A stretch of DNA of 64,000 nucleotides from Phycisphaeraceae bacterium (lineage in GTDB: Bacteria > Planctomycetota > Phycisphaerae > Phycisphaerales > Phycisphaeraceae): positions 89,707 through 153,706 of the forward strand of contig JADZCD010000003.1 in assembly GCA_020851735.1 (NCBI GenBank), in the 5' to 3' direction. Made by a program: the position numbers and the translations under genes. Shown here piece by piece: positions 29,539 through 37,391 of this stretch. The first letter of the stretch is position 1, and each line of letters starts with the position of its first letter. The notes under the pieces were generated by a model. That model was not told where the DNA came from and searched no databases. It saw only the letters and a list, made by a program, of their open reading frames with translations.

Positions 29539-30525
29539 ATGTCCACCGCTTTGGTATACAGCGATCGCTTTTTTGAGCACCAGACGGGCCCCGGTCACCC
29601 CGAGCAGCCCGCCCGGCTTAAGGCGATCGTCGAGCAACTGCGGCGGGATCGGCTCTGGGATCAGTTGCACCACCTGACCTTTCAAGCCGCCGACGAAAAA
29701 TGGCCCGCGGCCGTGCATGATGCCGCCTACCTGCGCCGGGTGCGCGAAAGCTGCGCTGCCGGCCGCCCCTTTGTGGACGTGATGGACTCCGCCATCTGCC
29801 CGCGCAGCTACGAAATCGCCCTCCTGGCCGTGGGCGGCGTGCTGGCGGCCGTGGACGCGGTGATGGCTCAGCAGGCCGACAACGCCTTCTGCGCCGTCCG
29901 CCCGCCCGGGCATCACTGCGAATTCGACCGCTCGATGGGCTTCTGCCTGCTCAACAACGTGGCGGTGGCCGCGGAATATCTGATCCAGCACCACCACCTC
30001 GAGCGCGTGGCCATCGTGGACTTTGACGTCCATCACGGCAACGGCACGCAGCACCTCTTTGAGCAACGCCCCGACGTCCTGTTCATCAGCCTGCACGAGC
30101 ACCCCTCGTATCTGTACCCCGGCACGGGCTTCGCCTGGGAGCATGGCCAGGGCGATGGCGAAGGCGCGACGCTGAATCTGCCCTTGCCTCCGCGCAGCGG
30201 TGACGACGACTACCGGGCCGCCTTCGTGCGGAAGGTGATTCCCGCGTTGGAGCGGTTCTCCCCGCAGTTTCTCTTGGTCAGCGCCGGGTTCGACGCCGCC
30301 GAGCAGGACCCCTTGGCCCACATGAAAGTGTCCGACGCCGGGTTCGCCTGGATGGGCCGGCGACTCAAGGAAGCCGCCGAGGAACTGTGTGCCGGCAAAA
30401 TCGTCTCGGTGTTGGAGGGCGGCTACAACCTGCAAAAATTAGCCGTGGGCGTGGCGCGCTACGTCGCCGTGATGTTGCAGCCCCCCGGTCAGGATCCGCT
30501 GATGGCTCTTAAGGCAGGACTATAG
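29539..30525 (+). CDS. Histone deacetylase-family (class II/AcuC-like) amidohydrolase
   Basis: Zinc-dependent deacetylase of 328 residues; bacterial members act on acetyl-lysine, acetylpolyamines or acetoin-linked proteins. Active-site motifs are intact: RPPGHHCEFDRSMGFCLLNN (His pair), DFDVHHGNGTQ (Asp and His metal ligands), SLHEHPSYLYPGTG, VSAGFDAAEQDPLA (second metal Asp) and LEGGYN. The start ATG 29539 has AGGAG upstream; the open frame reaching 29047 overlaps DUF167 and is not real. A CBS-ACT gene follows after 29 bp, a pairing that recalls acuC-acuB. Confidence 0.93.
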   Translation: MSTALVYSDRFFEHQTGPGHPEQPARLKAIVEQLRRDRLWDQLHHLTFQAADEKWPAAVHDAAYLRRVRESCAAGRPFVDVMDSAICPRSYEIALLAVGGVLAAVDAVMAQQADNAFCAVRPPGHHCEFDRSMGFCLLNNVAVAAEYLIQHHHLERVAIVDFDVHHGNGTQHLFEQRPDVLFISLHEHPSYLYPGTGFAWEHGQGDGEGATLNLPLPPRSGDDDYRAAFVRKVIPALERFSPQFLLVSAGFDAAEQDPLAHMKVSDAGFAWMGRRLKEAAEELCAGKIVSVLEGGYNLQKLAVGVARYVAVMLQPPGQDPLMALKAGL

Positions 30526-30554
30526 GGACCTGCCGGTCCTTAAGGAGGTGTACG

Positions 30555-31202
30555 ATGCTGGTACGCGACGGTATGACCAGCCCGGTGATTACCACGACCG
30601 CCGAAACCAAACTCCTGGACGTGGGGGAAATCCTCGCCGAAAAGCGGATTCACCAACTGCCCGTGGTGGACAGCCAGGGCAGACTGATAGGCATCATCAC
30701 CGACCGCGACGTCCGCGACGCCCTGGCGGTGGGCGGCTTTGAAAAACGCACGGTGGCGTCAGCCATGACGGCCGACCCGGAGTCCGTCCGCCCGCAGGAC
30801 ACCTTGGAGGACGCCATTCTGCTCTTGCGGGAAAAGCGCTTCGGCGCTCTGCCGGTGGTCGACGACCAGCAGCGCGTCGTCGGCCTGTTCGCCCGGTTCG
30901 ACGGCCTGCGCGTCTTGACCGAAGTCCTGGGCGTCGATCAACCCGGCAGCCGCCTGGACATCGCCATCCAGGACTCAGCCGAGGAACTGCCCAAAGCCAT
31001 CGCCATCCTCGCCCAGAACGAAGTCCAGGTCATCAGCGCCGTCCTGTCCCGCCGCAAGGATAAAGAGGGCCGCCGCCTCTATTTACGCCTTAAATCCATC
31101 GACACCCGCCCGCTCGAACGCCTCATGATCGCCGCCGGCTTGCGCGTGGTCGGTCCCACCGGCGATCCGAACGGCACCGACGCCGCCAAGGGAAAACACT
31201 AA
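30555..31202 (+). CDS. CBS-pair and ACT-like domain protein (AcuB-like)
   Basis: A 215-residue regulatory protein with two CBS motifs (MLVRDGMTSPVITT..IIT DRDVRD and VASAMTADPESVRPQDTLED) that normally bind adenine nucleotides, and a C-terminal ACT-like part (SRLDIAIQDSAEELPKAI). A near-perfect AAGGAGGTG lies upstream of the start. It sits directly after the deacetylase; in Bacillus, acuB and acuC are neighbours, so the arrangement supports an Acu-like unit, without acuA here. Its stop codon TAA shares bases with the beginning of the MITE-like element. Confidence 0.85.
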   Translation: MLVRDGMTSPVITTTAETKLLDVGEILAEKRIHQLPVVDSQGRLIGIITDRDVRDALAVGGFEKRTVASAMTADPESVRPQDTLEDAILLLREKRFGALPVVDDQQRVVGLFARFDGLRVLTEVLGVDQPGSRLDIAIQDSAEELPKAIAILAQNEVQVISAVLSRRKDKEGRRLYLRLKSIDTRPLERLMIAAGLRVVGPTGDPNGTDAAKGKH

Positions 31203-31350
31203 GAGCCGCTGACAAAATACGCTTAACCGCCATGACGCCAAGCACGCCAAGTTCTGGAAGGTCATGAATCAGCGTTTTTGACTGCCTACAGTATTCCTCT
31301 GGGCTGTTTGCTTGGCGATCTTGGCGACTTGGCGGTTCATTGTGTTGGGT
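31201..31350. mobile_element. MITE-like inverted-repeat element, copy 1
   Basis: About 150 bp beginning AAGAGCCG. Its halves carry imperfect inverted repeats: AACCGCCATGACGCCAAG with CACGCCAAG on the left, and CTTGGCG, CTTGGCGACTTGGCGGTT on the right. A second copy with the same ends and internal GTCATGAATCA lies at 54863-55012. No ORF is encoded. It sits immediately after the CBS gene and covers the false upstream start of the following YkgJ gene. Confidence 0.8.
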
Positions 31351-31413
31351 GTTCCAAACGATTTTCTCAGCTCCCAGGGTATGATCTTCCCTATCATGAT
31401 GGACTCGTTTTCG

Positions 31414-31466
31414 CTCCCCCCCCGGAAGCTCCGGAACCCCCGGAAGCCCCGGAACCCCCGGAAGCG
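31414..31466. repeat. CCCCCGGAA nonamer array
   Basis: Five tandem 9-nt units (CCGGAAGCT, CCGGAACCC, CCGGAAGCC, CCGGAACCC, CCGGAAGCG) lie just upstream of the YkgJ gene. Read in the open frame they give Pro-Glu-Ala/Pro repeats, but I place the real start after them. Confidence 0.8.
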
Positions 31467-31505
31467 CCTACCCAAAATGCCCCAGGAAAGGGAAAGGAAG
31501 TTTTC

Positions 31506-31997
31506 GTGCAGGGAAATACAACGCCATCGCCAGCCGTCACCCCCAAGCAGGATTGGTATGCCCAGGGGTTGCGTTTTACGTGCACGCAGTGCGGCAACTG
31601 CTGCACCGGGCCGGAAGGCTACGTGTGGTATACCGACGAAGAAGAATTAGCCATGGCTGAACGCCTAAAGGTCAGCCGCGAGCAATTCCGCACGCGCTAT
31701 GCCCACCAGGTGGAAGGCCATTGGTCGCTGATGGAAAAATTCTCCCCCGATGGCTCCGGCTACGATTGCGTGTTCCTCCAACGCACCGAGGAAGGCCGCC
31801 GCATCTGCCAGATCTACGACGTCCGCCCCACCCAATGCCGGACCTGGCCCTTCTGGCCTGAGAATCTAAAGAGCCCCGCCGCTTGGCGCTCCGCCGGCCG
31901 GCGCTGCCCGGGCATGATCGCCGGCATGGAAGGCGTGGGCAAGCTCTATCCGGTGGAGCAGATCCGCATCATTCGCGATCAGACGCCGCTGCCGTAA
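31506..31997 (+). CDS. YkgJ-family cysteine-cluster protein
   Basis: A 163-residue protein of the UPF0153/YkgJ family, whose conserved cysteines (here FTCTQCGNCC near the N-terminus, CVFL, ICQIYDVRPTQCRTWPFWP and RRCPGM) probably bind zinc or an Fe-S cluster. The function is unknown. I choose the GTG at 31506 because GGAAG lies five bases upstream and the family starts shortly before the CTQCGNCC motif. The longer frame to 31278 would translate part of the MITE and the nonamer array. A second YkgJ-type gene follows after 11 bp. Confidence 0.82.
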   Translation: MQGNTTPSPAVTPKQDWYAQGLRFTCTQCGNCCTGPEGYVWYTDEEELAMAERLKVSREQFRTRYAHQVEGHWSLMEKFSPDGSGYDCVFLQRTEEGRRICQIYDVRPTQCRTWPFWPENLKSPAAWRSAGRRCPGMIAGMEGVGKLYPVEQIRIIRDQTPLP

Positions 31998-32008
31998 GGG
32001 ACCGAAGC

Positions 32009-32629
32009 ATGAGTCAGGCTGACGATCACGATTCCTGGTCCGCGTGGTTCGCCGCCGCCGGGGCGGAACCGATCTATTCCGACTTAGCCCATCTCTACGA
32101 GCGCGTCGATGCCGAAATCGCCCTCCGCAAACCCACCTGCTTTCTCTCCGGGCGCTGTTGCCGTTTCGACGAATTCGGCCACCTCCTCTACGTCACCGGC
32201 CTGGAAATCGCCTGGGTGTTAACGCAAGCTAGAAGGGTGATTCCCATGACGGGGAAACGGCCGCCGGCGGGGGTAGAGGTGGTCATAGCCCCGCATGGAA
32301 ATGCGGGGCCGGCTGGGCAGCACACCCCAGCCCCCAGCCCCCAGCCCCCAGACCCGGATGTTGCGGCCACCATCAATCCGCCTTCGGTCTCTTCCGGGGG
32401 CGGCTGCCCATTTCAAAACGGCACCCTTTGCTCCGTTCACACCATCCGCCCGCTCGGTTGTCGAATTTTTTTCTGTGAGGCCGGCACTGCCGACTGGCAG
32501 CAGCAGCTATATGAGCGCTTCCTAGGCGACATCCGCCGTTTACACGAAGATCGCCGTTTACCCTATCAATACATGGAATGGCGTGCCGGCCTGCAGGCCG
32601 CGCTTCGTGTAAAAACCAACAAGGTCTAG
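32009..32629 (+). CDS. Second YkgJ-type cysteine protein with repeat-derived insert
   Basis: A 206-residue YkgJ-like protein with CFLSGRCCRF, a central CPFQNGTLCSVHTIRPLGCR and FFCEAG. Residues about 76-130 (PMTGKRPPAGVEVVIAPHGN and onward) interrupt the family fold. They are translated from a CCCCGCAT/ATGCGGGG hairpin, a CCCCCAG heptad run and a CTTCCGGGGGCGG unit, in frame. It is probably co-transcribed with the preceding YkgJ gene. The native protein would be about 150 residues. Function is unknown; metal binding is inferred. Confidence 0.75.
   Translation: MSQADDHDSWSAWFAAAGAEPIYSDLAHLYERVDAEIALRKPTCFLSGRCCRFDEFGHLLYVTGLEIAWVLTQARRVIPMTGKRPPAGVEVVIAPHGNAGPAGQHTPAPSPQPPDPDVAATINPPSVSSGGGCPFQNGTLCSVHTIRPLGCRIFFCEAGTADWQQQLYERFLGDIRRLHEDRRLPYQYMEWRAGLQAALRVKTNKV
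32235..32400. repeat. Composite in-frame repeat insert
   Basis: It contains the hairpin CCCCGCAT/ATGCGGGG (32289-32308), a 7-nt periodic CCCCCAG run (about 32324-32352) and a CTTCCGGGGGCGG unit (about 32390). All three repeat families of this window meet here inside one gene without breaking its frame. Confidence 0.8.
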
Positions 32630-32647
32630 CTTCCCCGGCCTTGCCTT

Positions 32648-32722
32648 TCCCCAACCCCCAACCCCCAACCCCTAATCCCCAACCCCCAACTCCTAACTCC
32701 TAACTCCTAATTCCTAACTCCA
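32648..32722. repeat. Long heptad array (CCCCCAA / CTCCTAA)
   Basis: About ten 7-nt units grade from CCCCCAA through TCCCCAA to CTCCTAA and TTCCTAA between the convergent YkgJ and gph genes. The array extends into the gph 3' end and supplies its stop codon and last residues (ELGIRS). Confidence 0.85.
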
Positions 32723-33365
32723 CCCACCGAATCAGCTCCATGGGCTGATGAATAATCGCCTGGGCCCCGTTCGCCCGCAGCTCTGCCTCATCGCGAAAAC
32801 CCCACGTCACGCCGACGGTGAACATCCCCGCCCCCCGGCCGGTCTGCATGTCCACCGCCGTATCGCCGACATACACCCAAGCCGCCGCTTCGATATGCAA
32901 TTGCCGGGCAATCGCCAGGGCCGCGCCCGGGTCGGGCTTTAGCGCCGTGCCCGGCCCGTGCCCCACGACCGCGGCAAAGGAAATATTCGGAAAAAGCGCC
33001 TGCACGCACTCTTCGACGAAAAACTGGATCTTATTGCTCAGCACCGCCAGGCGCAGACGCCGCCGGGTCAGTTCCGCCAGTAAATCCAGGATGCCTGGGT
33101 AAGCCCGGGTATCCGCCATGCCGTGCCGGGCGTAATATTCCCGGTAAATTTTCAAGCCTTCGGCAAATAACTCCGGGTGGTCCGGCCCGATCGCCTCGGC
33201 GATCAGCGCTTCCAACCCCTGCCCCGCCAGGTGGCGATAGGCCGCGGGAGCAAACGTCGGTCGCCCCAGGGCTTTTAGAGCGTGATTACCCGCCTCGGCG
33301 ATAGGCGCCAGCGTGTCAGCCAGCGTGCCGTCCAGGTCAAACATAATCGCTTGAGGGGTGGACAT
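32700..33365 (-). CDS. gph: HAD-family phosphoglycolate phosphatase-like
   Basis: A 221-residue HAD hydrolase. Motif I is MFDLDGTLADT with the nucleophilic Asp, motif II lies at VLSNK, motif III at KPDP and motif IV at YVGDTAVDM; a helical cap sits between I and II. The closest family is 2-phosphoglycolate phosphatase, which clears a product of DNA repair or oxygenase side reactions; other small phosphates are possible. The C-terminal residues are read from the heptad array. Confidence 0.85.
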   Translation of the reverse strand: MSTPQAIMFDLDGTLADTLAPIAEAGNHALKALGRPTFAPAAYRHLAGQGLEALIAEAIGPDHPELFAEGLKIYREYYARHGMADTRAYPGILDLLAELTRRRLRLAVLSNKIQFFVEECVQALFPNISFAAVVGHGPGTALKPDPGAALAIARQLHIEAAAWVYVGDTAVDMQTGRGAGMFTVGVTWGFRDEAELRANGAQAIIHQPMELIRWVELGIRS

Positions 33366-33486
33366 GATAGGGGTTTATAAGGGACAAACAGGTCCGAGCC
33401 AAATCGTCTGCCTTGCTAGTTGGGGCTGGGAGCTTATGCTGATGAGCACTAAAACATAATGCTATTACAGGTAGTGTGTTGGCGCG

Positions 33487-33972
33487 ATGATGGACCAGCA
33501 GCAACTCGATTTAGCCAAGGCCCTGGGCCGGATTCCCTCCGGCCTGTATATCCTTACCGCCCGTCATGAAGATCGGCGGGAGGGCATTTTGGTCAGCTGG
33601 GTGCAGCAGGTGTGCTTTCAGCCGCCGATGGTTTCCGTGGCCGTGGCCAAGGGGCGCCCGATCATGCCGCTGATCAGCGAATCGCGGCGGTTTGCCCTCT
33701 GCCAGCTTCCCGAAGGCGACCGCGTGCTGATGCGAAAATTCGCCGGCGGCGCCACGCCCGGCGAAGACCACTTCCTCGGCTATGAGATGGTCAACCATTC
33801 GAAGTTGAATCTGCCGATCCTGGCCGGCTCGCTGTCGTATCTGGAGTGCGAGGTATCCTGTCACATCGACGTGGACGGCGATCACGATTTGTTCGTCGGC
33901 ATCGTGCGGGCGGGCAAATATCTCGCCGGCGCGCCGATGGTCCATTTGCGCGAGGACGGCATGCGGTATTGA
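33487..33972 (+). CDS. Flavin reductase-like domain protein
   Basis: A 161-residue FMN-binding split-barrel protein: LGRIPSGLYILTARH, GILVSWVQQVCFQPPMVSVAV, RRFALCQLPE and DHDLFVGIV fit the flavin reductase family, which passes electrons from NAD(P)H via flavin to a partner oxygenase or flavoprotein. No partner is adjacent. The start may be the first or second ATG of ATGATG. The next gene, the siroheme decarboxylase, follows at 137 bp. Confidence 0.82.
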   Translation: MMDQQQLDLAKALGRIPSGLYILTARHEDRREGILVSWVQQVCFQPPMVSVAVAKGRPIMPLISESRRFALCQLPEGDRVLMRKFAGGATPGEDHFLGYEMVNHSKLNLPILAGSLSYLECEVSCHIDVDGDHDLFVGIVRAGKYLAGAPMVHLREDGMRY

Positions 33973-34108
33973 AGACCGCCGGGCCTTTTCTCCGCGTGTT
34001 CCAGACGACTAAAGTCCCTAAGAGGTTGCCGACCCGCCCGGTCTCAGCCGGGGAAAATTTCCGGACAATATTTCCCGGAGCATCCGGGCTGGTGGAGGAA
34101 ATGTTTTC

Positions 34109-35179
34109 ATGACGACCAAAGCCCCGCCGCTGGACCCGGTGGACGCCAAGCTGCTGGACTTGGTGCAACAGGAGATTCCCTACGAATCCCGCCCGTTCGC
34201 CACCCTCGCCCAGCGCGTGGGCCTCAGCGAAGAGCAGGCTCTTAGCCGCCTGCGGGCCTTGCGCGACGAACGCAAGATCATCCGCCAGATCTCCGCCATT
34301 TTCGACACCAAGGCCCTGGGCTATCAATCCTCCCTCGTCAGCGGCCGATACGACCCGGAAAAACTCGACGAAGCCGCCGCGATCATCAGCGCTCATCCGG
34401 GCGTCAGCCATAACTACAAACGCAATCACGCCTACAACCTCTGGTACACCCTGGCCGTGCCGCCGGACAGCAGGCTGGGGTTTGACCGCACCGTGGAACT
34501 GCTCCACCAGTTGTCCGGCGCCCAAGTGACCCGCCCCTTGCCGACGCTCAAGCTCTACAAAATCGGCGTCAAGCTGAATCTGGCCGGCGAACATGACGCC
34601 TCCGATCGGGCCGGCAACGCCAAGGCGTTTACCGAGGAAGATCGCGAAATCGGTAAAGCCTTCACGCTGTCCGCCCTGGACATCCAGCTTATCCGCGTGC
34701 TCCAGCAGCACATGGACATCACCCCGCAACCCTGGGACGCCTGGGCCCGGGAGGTCGGCTGCACCGTGCCGGAGCTGCTGGACGCCTGCCGGCGCTTTGA
34801 AGAGCGCAAGCAGATGCGGCGATTCTCCGCCGTCTTGCACCACCGCGAGGCTGGCTTTGCCGCCAACGTCATGGGCGTCTGGAAAGTCCCGGCCGACCAG
34901 GCGGATCAATACGGCCAGCGCATGGCCCAGTTCCAGGCCGTCAGCCACTGTTACCTGCGCCCGACCTACGACGATTGGCCCTACAACATCTACACCATGG
35001 TCCACGGGCAGACCCGCCAGGACGCCCTTAAGGTGCTCGACGCCATCGAGGCCGAAACCGGCATCACCGACCATGCCGCTCTCTGGAGCATGAAGGAATA
35101 CAAGAAAATCCGCGTGGAGTACTTCACGCCCGAAACCGCCGCCTGGGAAAGTCGCCACGTTATGAAGCCCACGGATTGA
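34109..35179 (+). CDS. Fused siroheme decarboxylase (AhbA-AhbB type), Lrp/AsnC fold
   Basis: A 356-residue protein made of two tandem Lrp/AsnC-like units, each with a winged-helix part and a ferredoxin-like domain. The first contains GVSHNYKRNHAYNLWYTLAV, the second AVSHCYLRPTYDDWPYNIYTMVHG; both match the siroheme decarboxylase subunits AhbB/AhbA (also NirD/L/G/H), which convert siroheme to 12,18-didecarboxysiroheme on the alternative heme or heme d1 path. Normally the subunits are separate proteins of about 160-170 residues. The stop codon and final KPTD are supplied by a palindromic repeat (CCCACGG-ATTGA). GGAGGAA precedes the start. A plain Lrp-type regulator is the alternative. Confidence 0.82.
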   Translation: MTTKAPPLDPVDAKLLDLVQQEIPYESRPFATLAQRVGLSEEQALSRLRALRDERKIIRQISAIFDTKALGYQSSLVSGRYDPEKLDEAAAIISAHPGVSHNYKRNHAYNLWYTLAVPPDSRLGFDRTVELLHQLSGAQVTRPLPTLKLYKIGVKLNLAGEHDASDRAGNAKAFTEEDREIGKAFTLSALDIQLIRVLQQHMDITPQPWDAWAREVGCTVPELLDACRRFEERKQMRRFSAVLHHREAGFAANVMGVWKVPADQADQYGQRMAQFQAVSHCYLRPTYDDWPYNIYTMVHGQTRQDALKVLDAIEAETGITDHAALWSMKEYKKIRVEYFTPETAAWESRHVMKPTD

Positions 35180-35277
35180 ATCCGTGGGTTGCCTTATCTG
35201 TCTTGACCAAGTCCAGGCATTTCCGGGGGGCCACGCCTGGGTTGTCTCAGACCCGCATGGAAATGCGGGGCCGGTTC
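35165..35277. repeat. 113-bp composite palindrome block, copy A
   Basis: Contains CCCACGG/CCGTGGG (loop ATTGAAT), CCAGGC/GCCTGG and CCCGCAT/ATGCGGG hairpins. It overlaps the end of the siroheme decarboxylase gene. Copy B at 35406-35518 differs at a single base. Between them lie a CCCCCGGC/GCCGGGGG hairpin and CTTCCGGG units, so 35180-35605 holds only repeats. Confidence 0.9.
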
Positions 35278-35405
35278 GTTTGCTTCCGTGGTTCGGGGTC
35301 AGCCCCCGGCTCCGCCGGGGGGTACTTCGCAGATACTTCCGCCGCAAACCCCACGGATTCCTTCCCCCGGCTCCTTCCGGGTGGCCTCCGCGTGCTCTGT
35401 ATCGG

Positions 35406-35518
35406 AAGCCCACGGATTGAATCCGTGGGTTGCCTTATTTGTCTTGACCAAGTCCAGGCATTTCCGGGGGGCCACGCCTGGGTTGTCTCAGACCCGCATG
35501 GAAATGCGGGGCCGGTTC
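35406..35518. repeat. 113-bp composite palindrome block, copy B
   Basis: Direct repeat of 35165-35277, offset by 241 bp with one mismatch (TTTG for TCTG). It is followed by CCAGGGA/TCCCTGG with loop AGAAA at 35538-35558. Confidence 0.9.
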
Positions 35519-35611
35519 AAGGCATTCCGGGGCAAAACCCAGGGAAGAAATCCCTGGACGCGGCCTTGAGTCATCCAAGTTTTTCCCCCAGCCCCCAATC
35601 AGGGAATAGGC

Positions 35612-35617
35612 TAAGCT
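35612..35617 (+). promoter_or_regulatory. -10-like TAAGCT six bases before the truA GTG
   Basis: TAAGCT ends six bases before the GTG start of truA. No Shine-Dalgarno or clear -35 is present. It is weak alone; it is listed as part of the repeated six-base spacing. Confidence 0.3.
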
Positions 35618-35623
35618 ACCCCC

Positions 35624-36712
35624 GTGTCCAATCCGACCAACCCTGAATCTTCCTCTCCCCAGCGCCGCCGGTACAAGCTGTTAATCGCCTACGACGGCTC
35701 CGCCTTCCGCGGCTGGCAGAAACAATTCCCTCCGCCCTTGGCGCCCCTTACGCCGCAGATCAATCCTCCCCAGGCTGCCTCGTGGTTCCAGGAAATCATC
35801 TCCTTGCGCCCCGCTCCGCGCACCGTCGCCGCCGTGCTCGAAGAGGCCATGCAGCTGACGCTCCAGCAGCCGGTCAAGATCGTCGGCTCCTCGCGCACCG
35901 ACGCGGGCGTGCACGCCTTAGGCCAGGTGGCGCACTTTGACGCCACCACGCGCATTCCCGTCGCACGCCTGGCCCTGGCCATCAACTCCCGCCTGCCTCC
36001 GGACGTGCAGGTGCTCAGCGCCGTGGTGGTGCCCGACACCTTTGACGCCATCAGCGACGCCGTCGCCAAGCAATATCGCTATCGCATTTTCAACGCGCCC
36101 CATCGCCCCCTGGCCGTGCGCCATCTGGTGTATCACTGCTGGCGCCCGCTGGATGTCGACGCCATGGCCGATGCCGCCGCCCGCCTGGTGGGCACGCACG
36201 ATTTTGAAGGCTTCGCCTCGGCTGATCACGACCGGGAAAGCACCGTCCGCACGATTTTTGACTGCCATATCCAAGTCCACCCCCTGACCACCCTGGCCAG
36301 CACCGATTTCTATTCCCCGCAAGTCCGCCCCACCCCGCCGCCTTCCGCCCCCCCGGAACCCCCGGAACCCCCGGAAGCCACGGAAACCACGGCCTCCCCG
36401 GAATCTCCGGATGCCGCCGCGCCCCTCATGACCGGTCCTGAAGGCCACCGCTTTGAACCCCGCGAGGTGCACATCGTCGTGTCCGGCTCAGGATTTCTCT
36501 ACAACATGGTGCGCATCATCGCCGGCACTTTGGTCGAAGTCGGCTGGGGCCGATTCACGCCGCAGATAGTCGACCAAATCCTCGCCTCCCGCGACCGCCG
36601 CCAGGCCGGCACCACCCTGGCCCCCAACGGCTTGTGCCTGGAATGGATCAGGCACGCTCCGCTGCCGGAAAACATGGAAAACTGTGGAAGTCAGGAACCT
36701 TCCCATGGCTAA
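35624..36712 (+). CDS. truA: tRNA pseudouridine(38-40) synthase TruA with inserts
   Basis: Isomerises uridines 38-40 in tRNA anticodon arms. Family motifs are YDGSAFRGWQKQ, the catalytic Asp in IVGSSRTDAGVHALGQVAHF, AKQYRYRIFN, GTHDFEGFAS and FLYNMVRIIAGTLVEVG. Two segments are foreign: a Pro-rich loop after WQKQFPPP (about 30-60), and residues about 228-270, read from a CCCCCGGAA nonamer array as Pro-Glu-Pro repeats (PPEPPEPPEATETT). The protein is 362 residues against about 250-270 normally. Translation starts at GTG 35624. Confidence 0.93.
   Translation: MSNPTNPESSSPQRRRYKLLIAYDGSAFRGWQKQFPPPLAPLTPQINPPQAASWFQEIISLRPAPRTVAAVLEEAMQLTLQQPVKIVGSSRTDAGVHALGQVAHFDATTRIPVARLALAINSRLPPDVQVLSAVVVPDTFDAISDAVAKQYRYRIFNAPHRPLAVRHLVYHCWRPLDVDAMADAAARLVGTHDFEGFASADHDRESTVRTIFDCHIQVHPLTTLASTDFYSPQVRPTPPPSAPPEPPEPPEATETTASPESPDAAAPLMTGPEGHRFEPREVHIVVSGSGFLYNMVRIIAGTLVEVGWGRFTPQIVDQILASRDRRQAGTTLAPNGLCLEWIRHAPLPENMENCGSQEPSHG
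36350..36411. repeat. CCCCCGGAA nonamer array inside truA
   Basis: Tandem 9-nt units CCCCCGGAA (three near-perfect) decay into GCCACGGAA, ACCACGG and TCCCCGGAA. The 9-nt period keeps the truA frame open as a Pro-Glu-Pro repeat. Confidence 0.85.
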
Positions 36713-37391
36713 CATCCTCGTCGTCGGTCCGCATCCGGACGATCAAGAACTGGGCATGGGCGGGTCAATCGCCCGCCTCATCCAGCAGGGCCACGACCTC
36801 ATGCTCCTGGACATGACCAACGGCGAACCCACGCCCTTCGGTTCGCCCCAGATCCGCCAGCAGGAATGGACCAAAGCCGCGCAAATCCTCGGCGTCAAAA
36901 AACGCCACCTCCTGGGCCTGCCTAATCGCCAAGTCCAACACACCCTCGAAGCTCGCCACGCCGTGGCGGGAATCATCCGCCAGCATCAGGCCCAGATCGT
37001 CTTCCTCCCCTTTCCCGAGGACGCCCACCCCGATCACCTGGCCACCACGCGCATCGTCGAGGACGCCCGCTTTGACGCGAAATTGACCAAGATCGATCTT
37101 CCGGGGGAACCGATCTACCCCAAGTGGCTGATCTATTACTACTGCACCCACCTCCGCCATGTGGCGCAACCCAGCTTCTGCCTGGACATCTCCGCGCAGA
37201 TCGACCTGAAGGAACAGTCCATCCTGGCCTACGAATCGCAGTTCGTTTTGCCCGAGAATAATCGCAAGGTCGTCACCTGGCTGCGCCAGATGAACGGCTA
37301 CATGGGCTCGCGCATCGGCGTGGCATACGCCGAGCCGTTCTGGCTCAAGGAACCGCTGGGCTTAACGGGCCTGGAATCCTTGTCGCTCTGA
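36705..37391 (+). CDS. PIG-L family deacetylase (BshB1-like)
   Basis: A 228-residue zinc deacetylase of the LmbE/PIG-L family. The metal-binding HPDDQELGMGG and the later HPDHLATTRIVEDARF are intact. The gap KIDLPGEPIYPKWLIYYYCTHL (cited in part) and the SQF segment match bacillithiol-type N-acetylglucosaminyl-malate deacetylases, so BshB1 is the best guess; no bshA or bshC is in the window. The start ATG 36705 overlaps truA by eight bases; the frame 36684 start is less likely. The 3' end overlaps the convergent EamA gene by 47 bp. Confidence 0.82.
   Translation: MANILVVGPHPDDQELGMGGSIARLIQQGHDLMLLDMTNGEPTPFGSPQIRQQEWTKAAQILGVKKRHLLGLPNRQVQHTLEARHAVAGIIRQHQAQIVFLPFPEDAHPDHLATTRIVEDARFDAKLTKIDLPGEPIYPKWLIYYYCTHLRHVAQPSFCLDISAQIDLKEQSILAYESQFVLPENNRKVVTWLRQMNGYMGSRIGVAYAEPFWLKEPLGLTGLESLSL

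Noticed and set aside
31278..31505. N-terminal extension of the YkgJ gene
   Set aside because: It would translate the MITE-like element and the nonamer array; a GTG with a good Shine-Dalgarno lies downstream.
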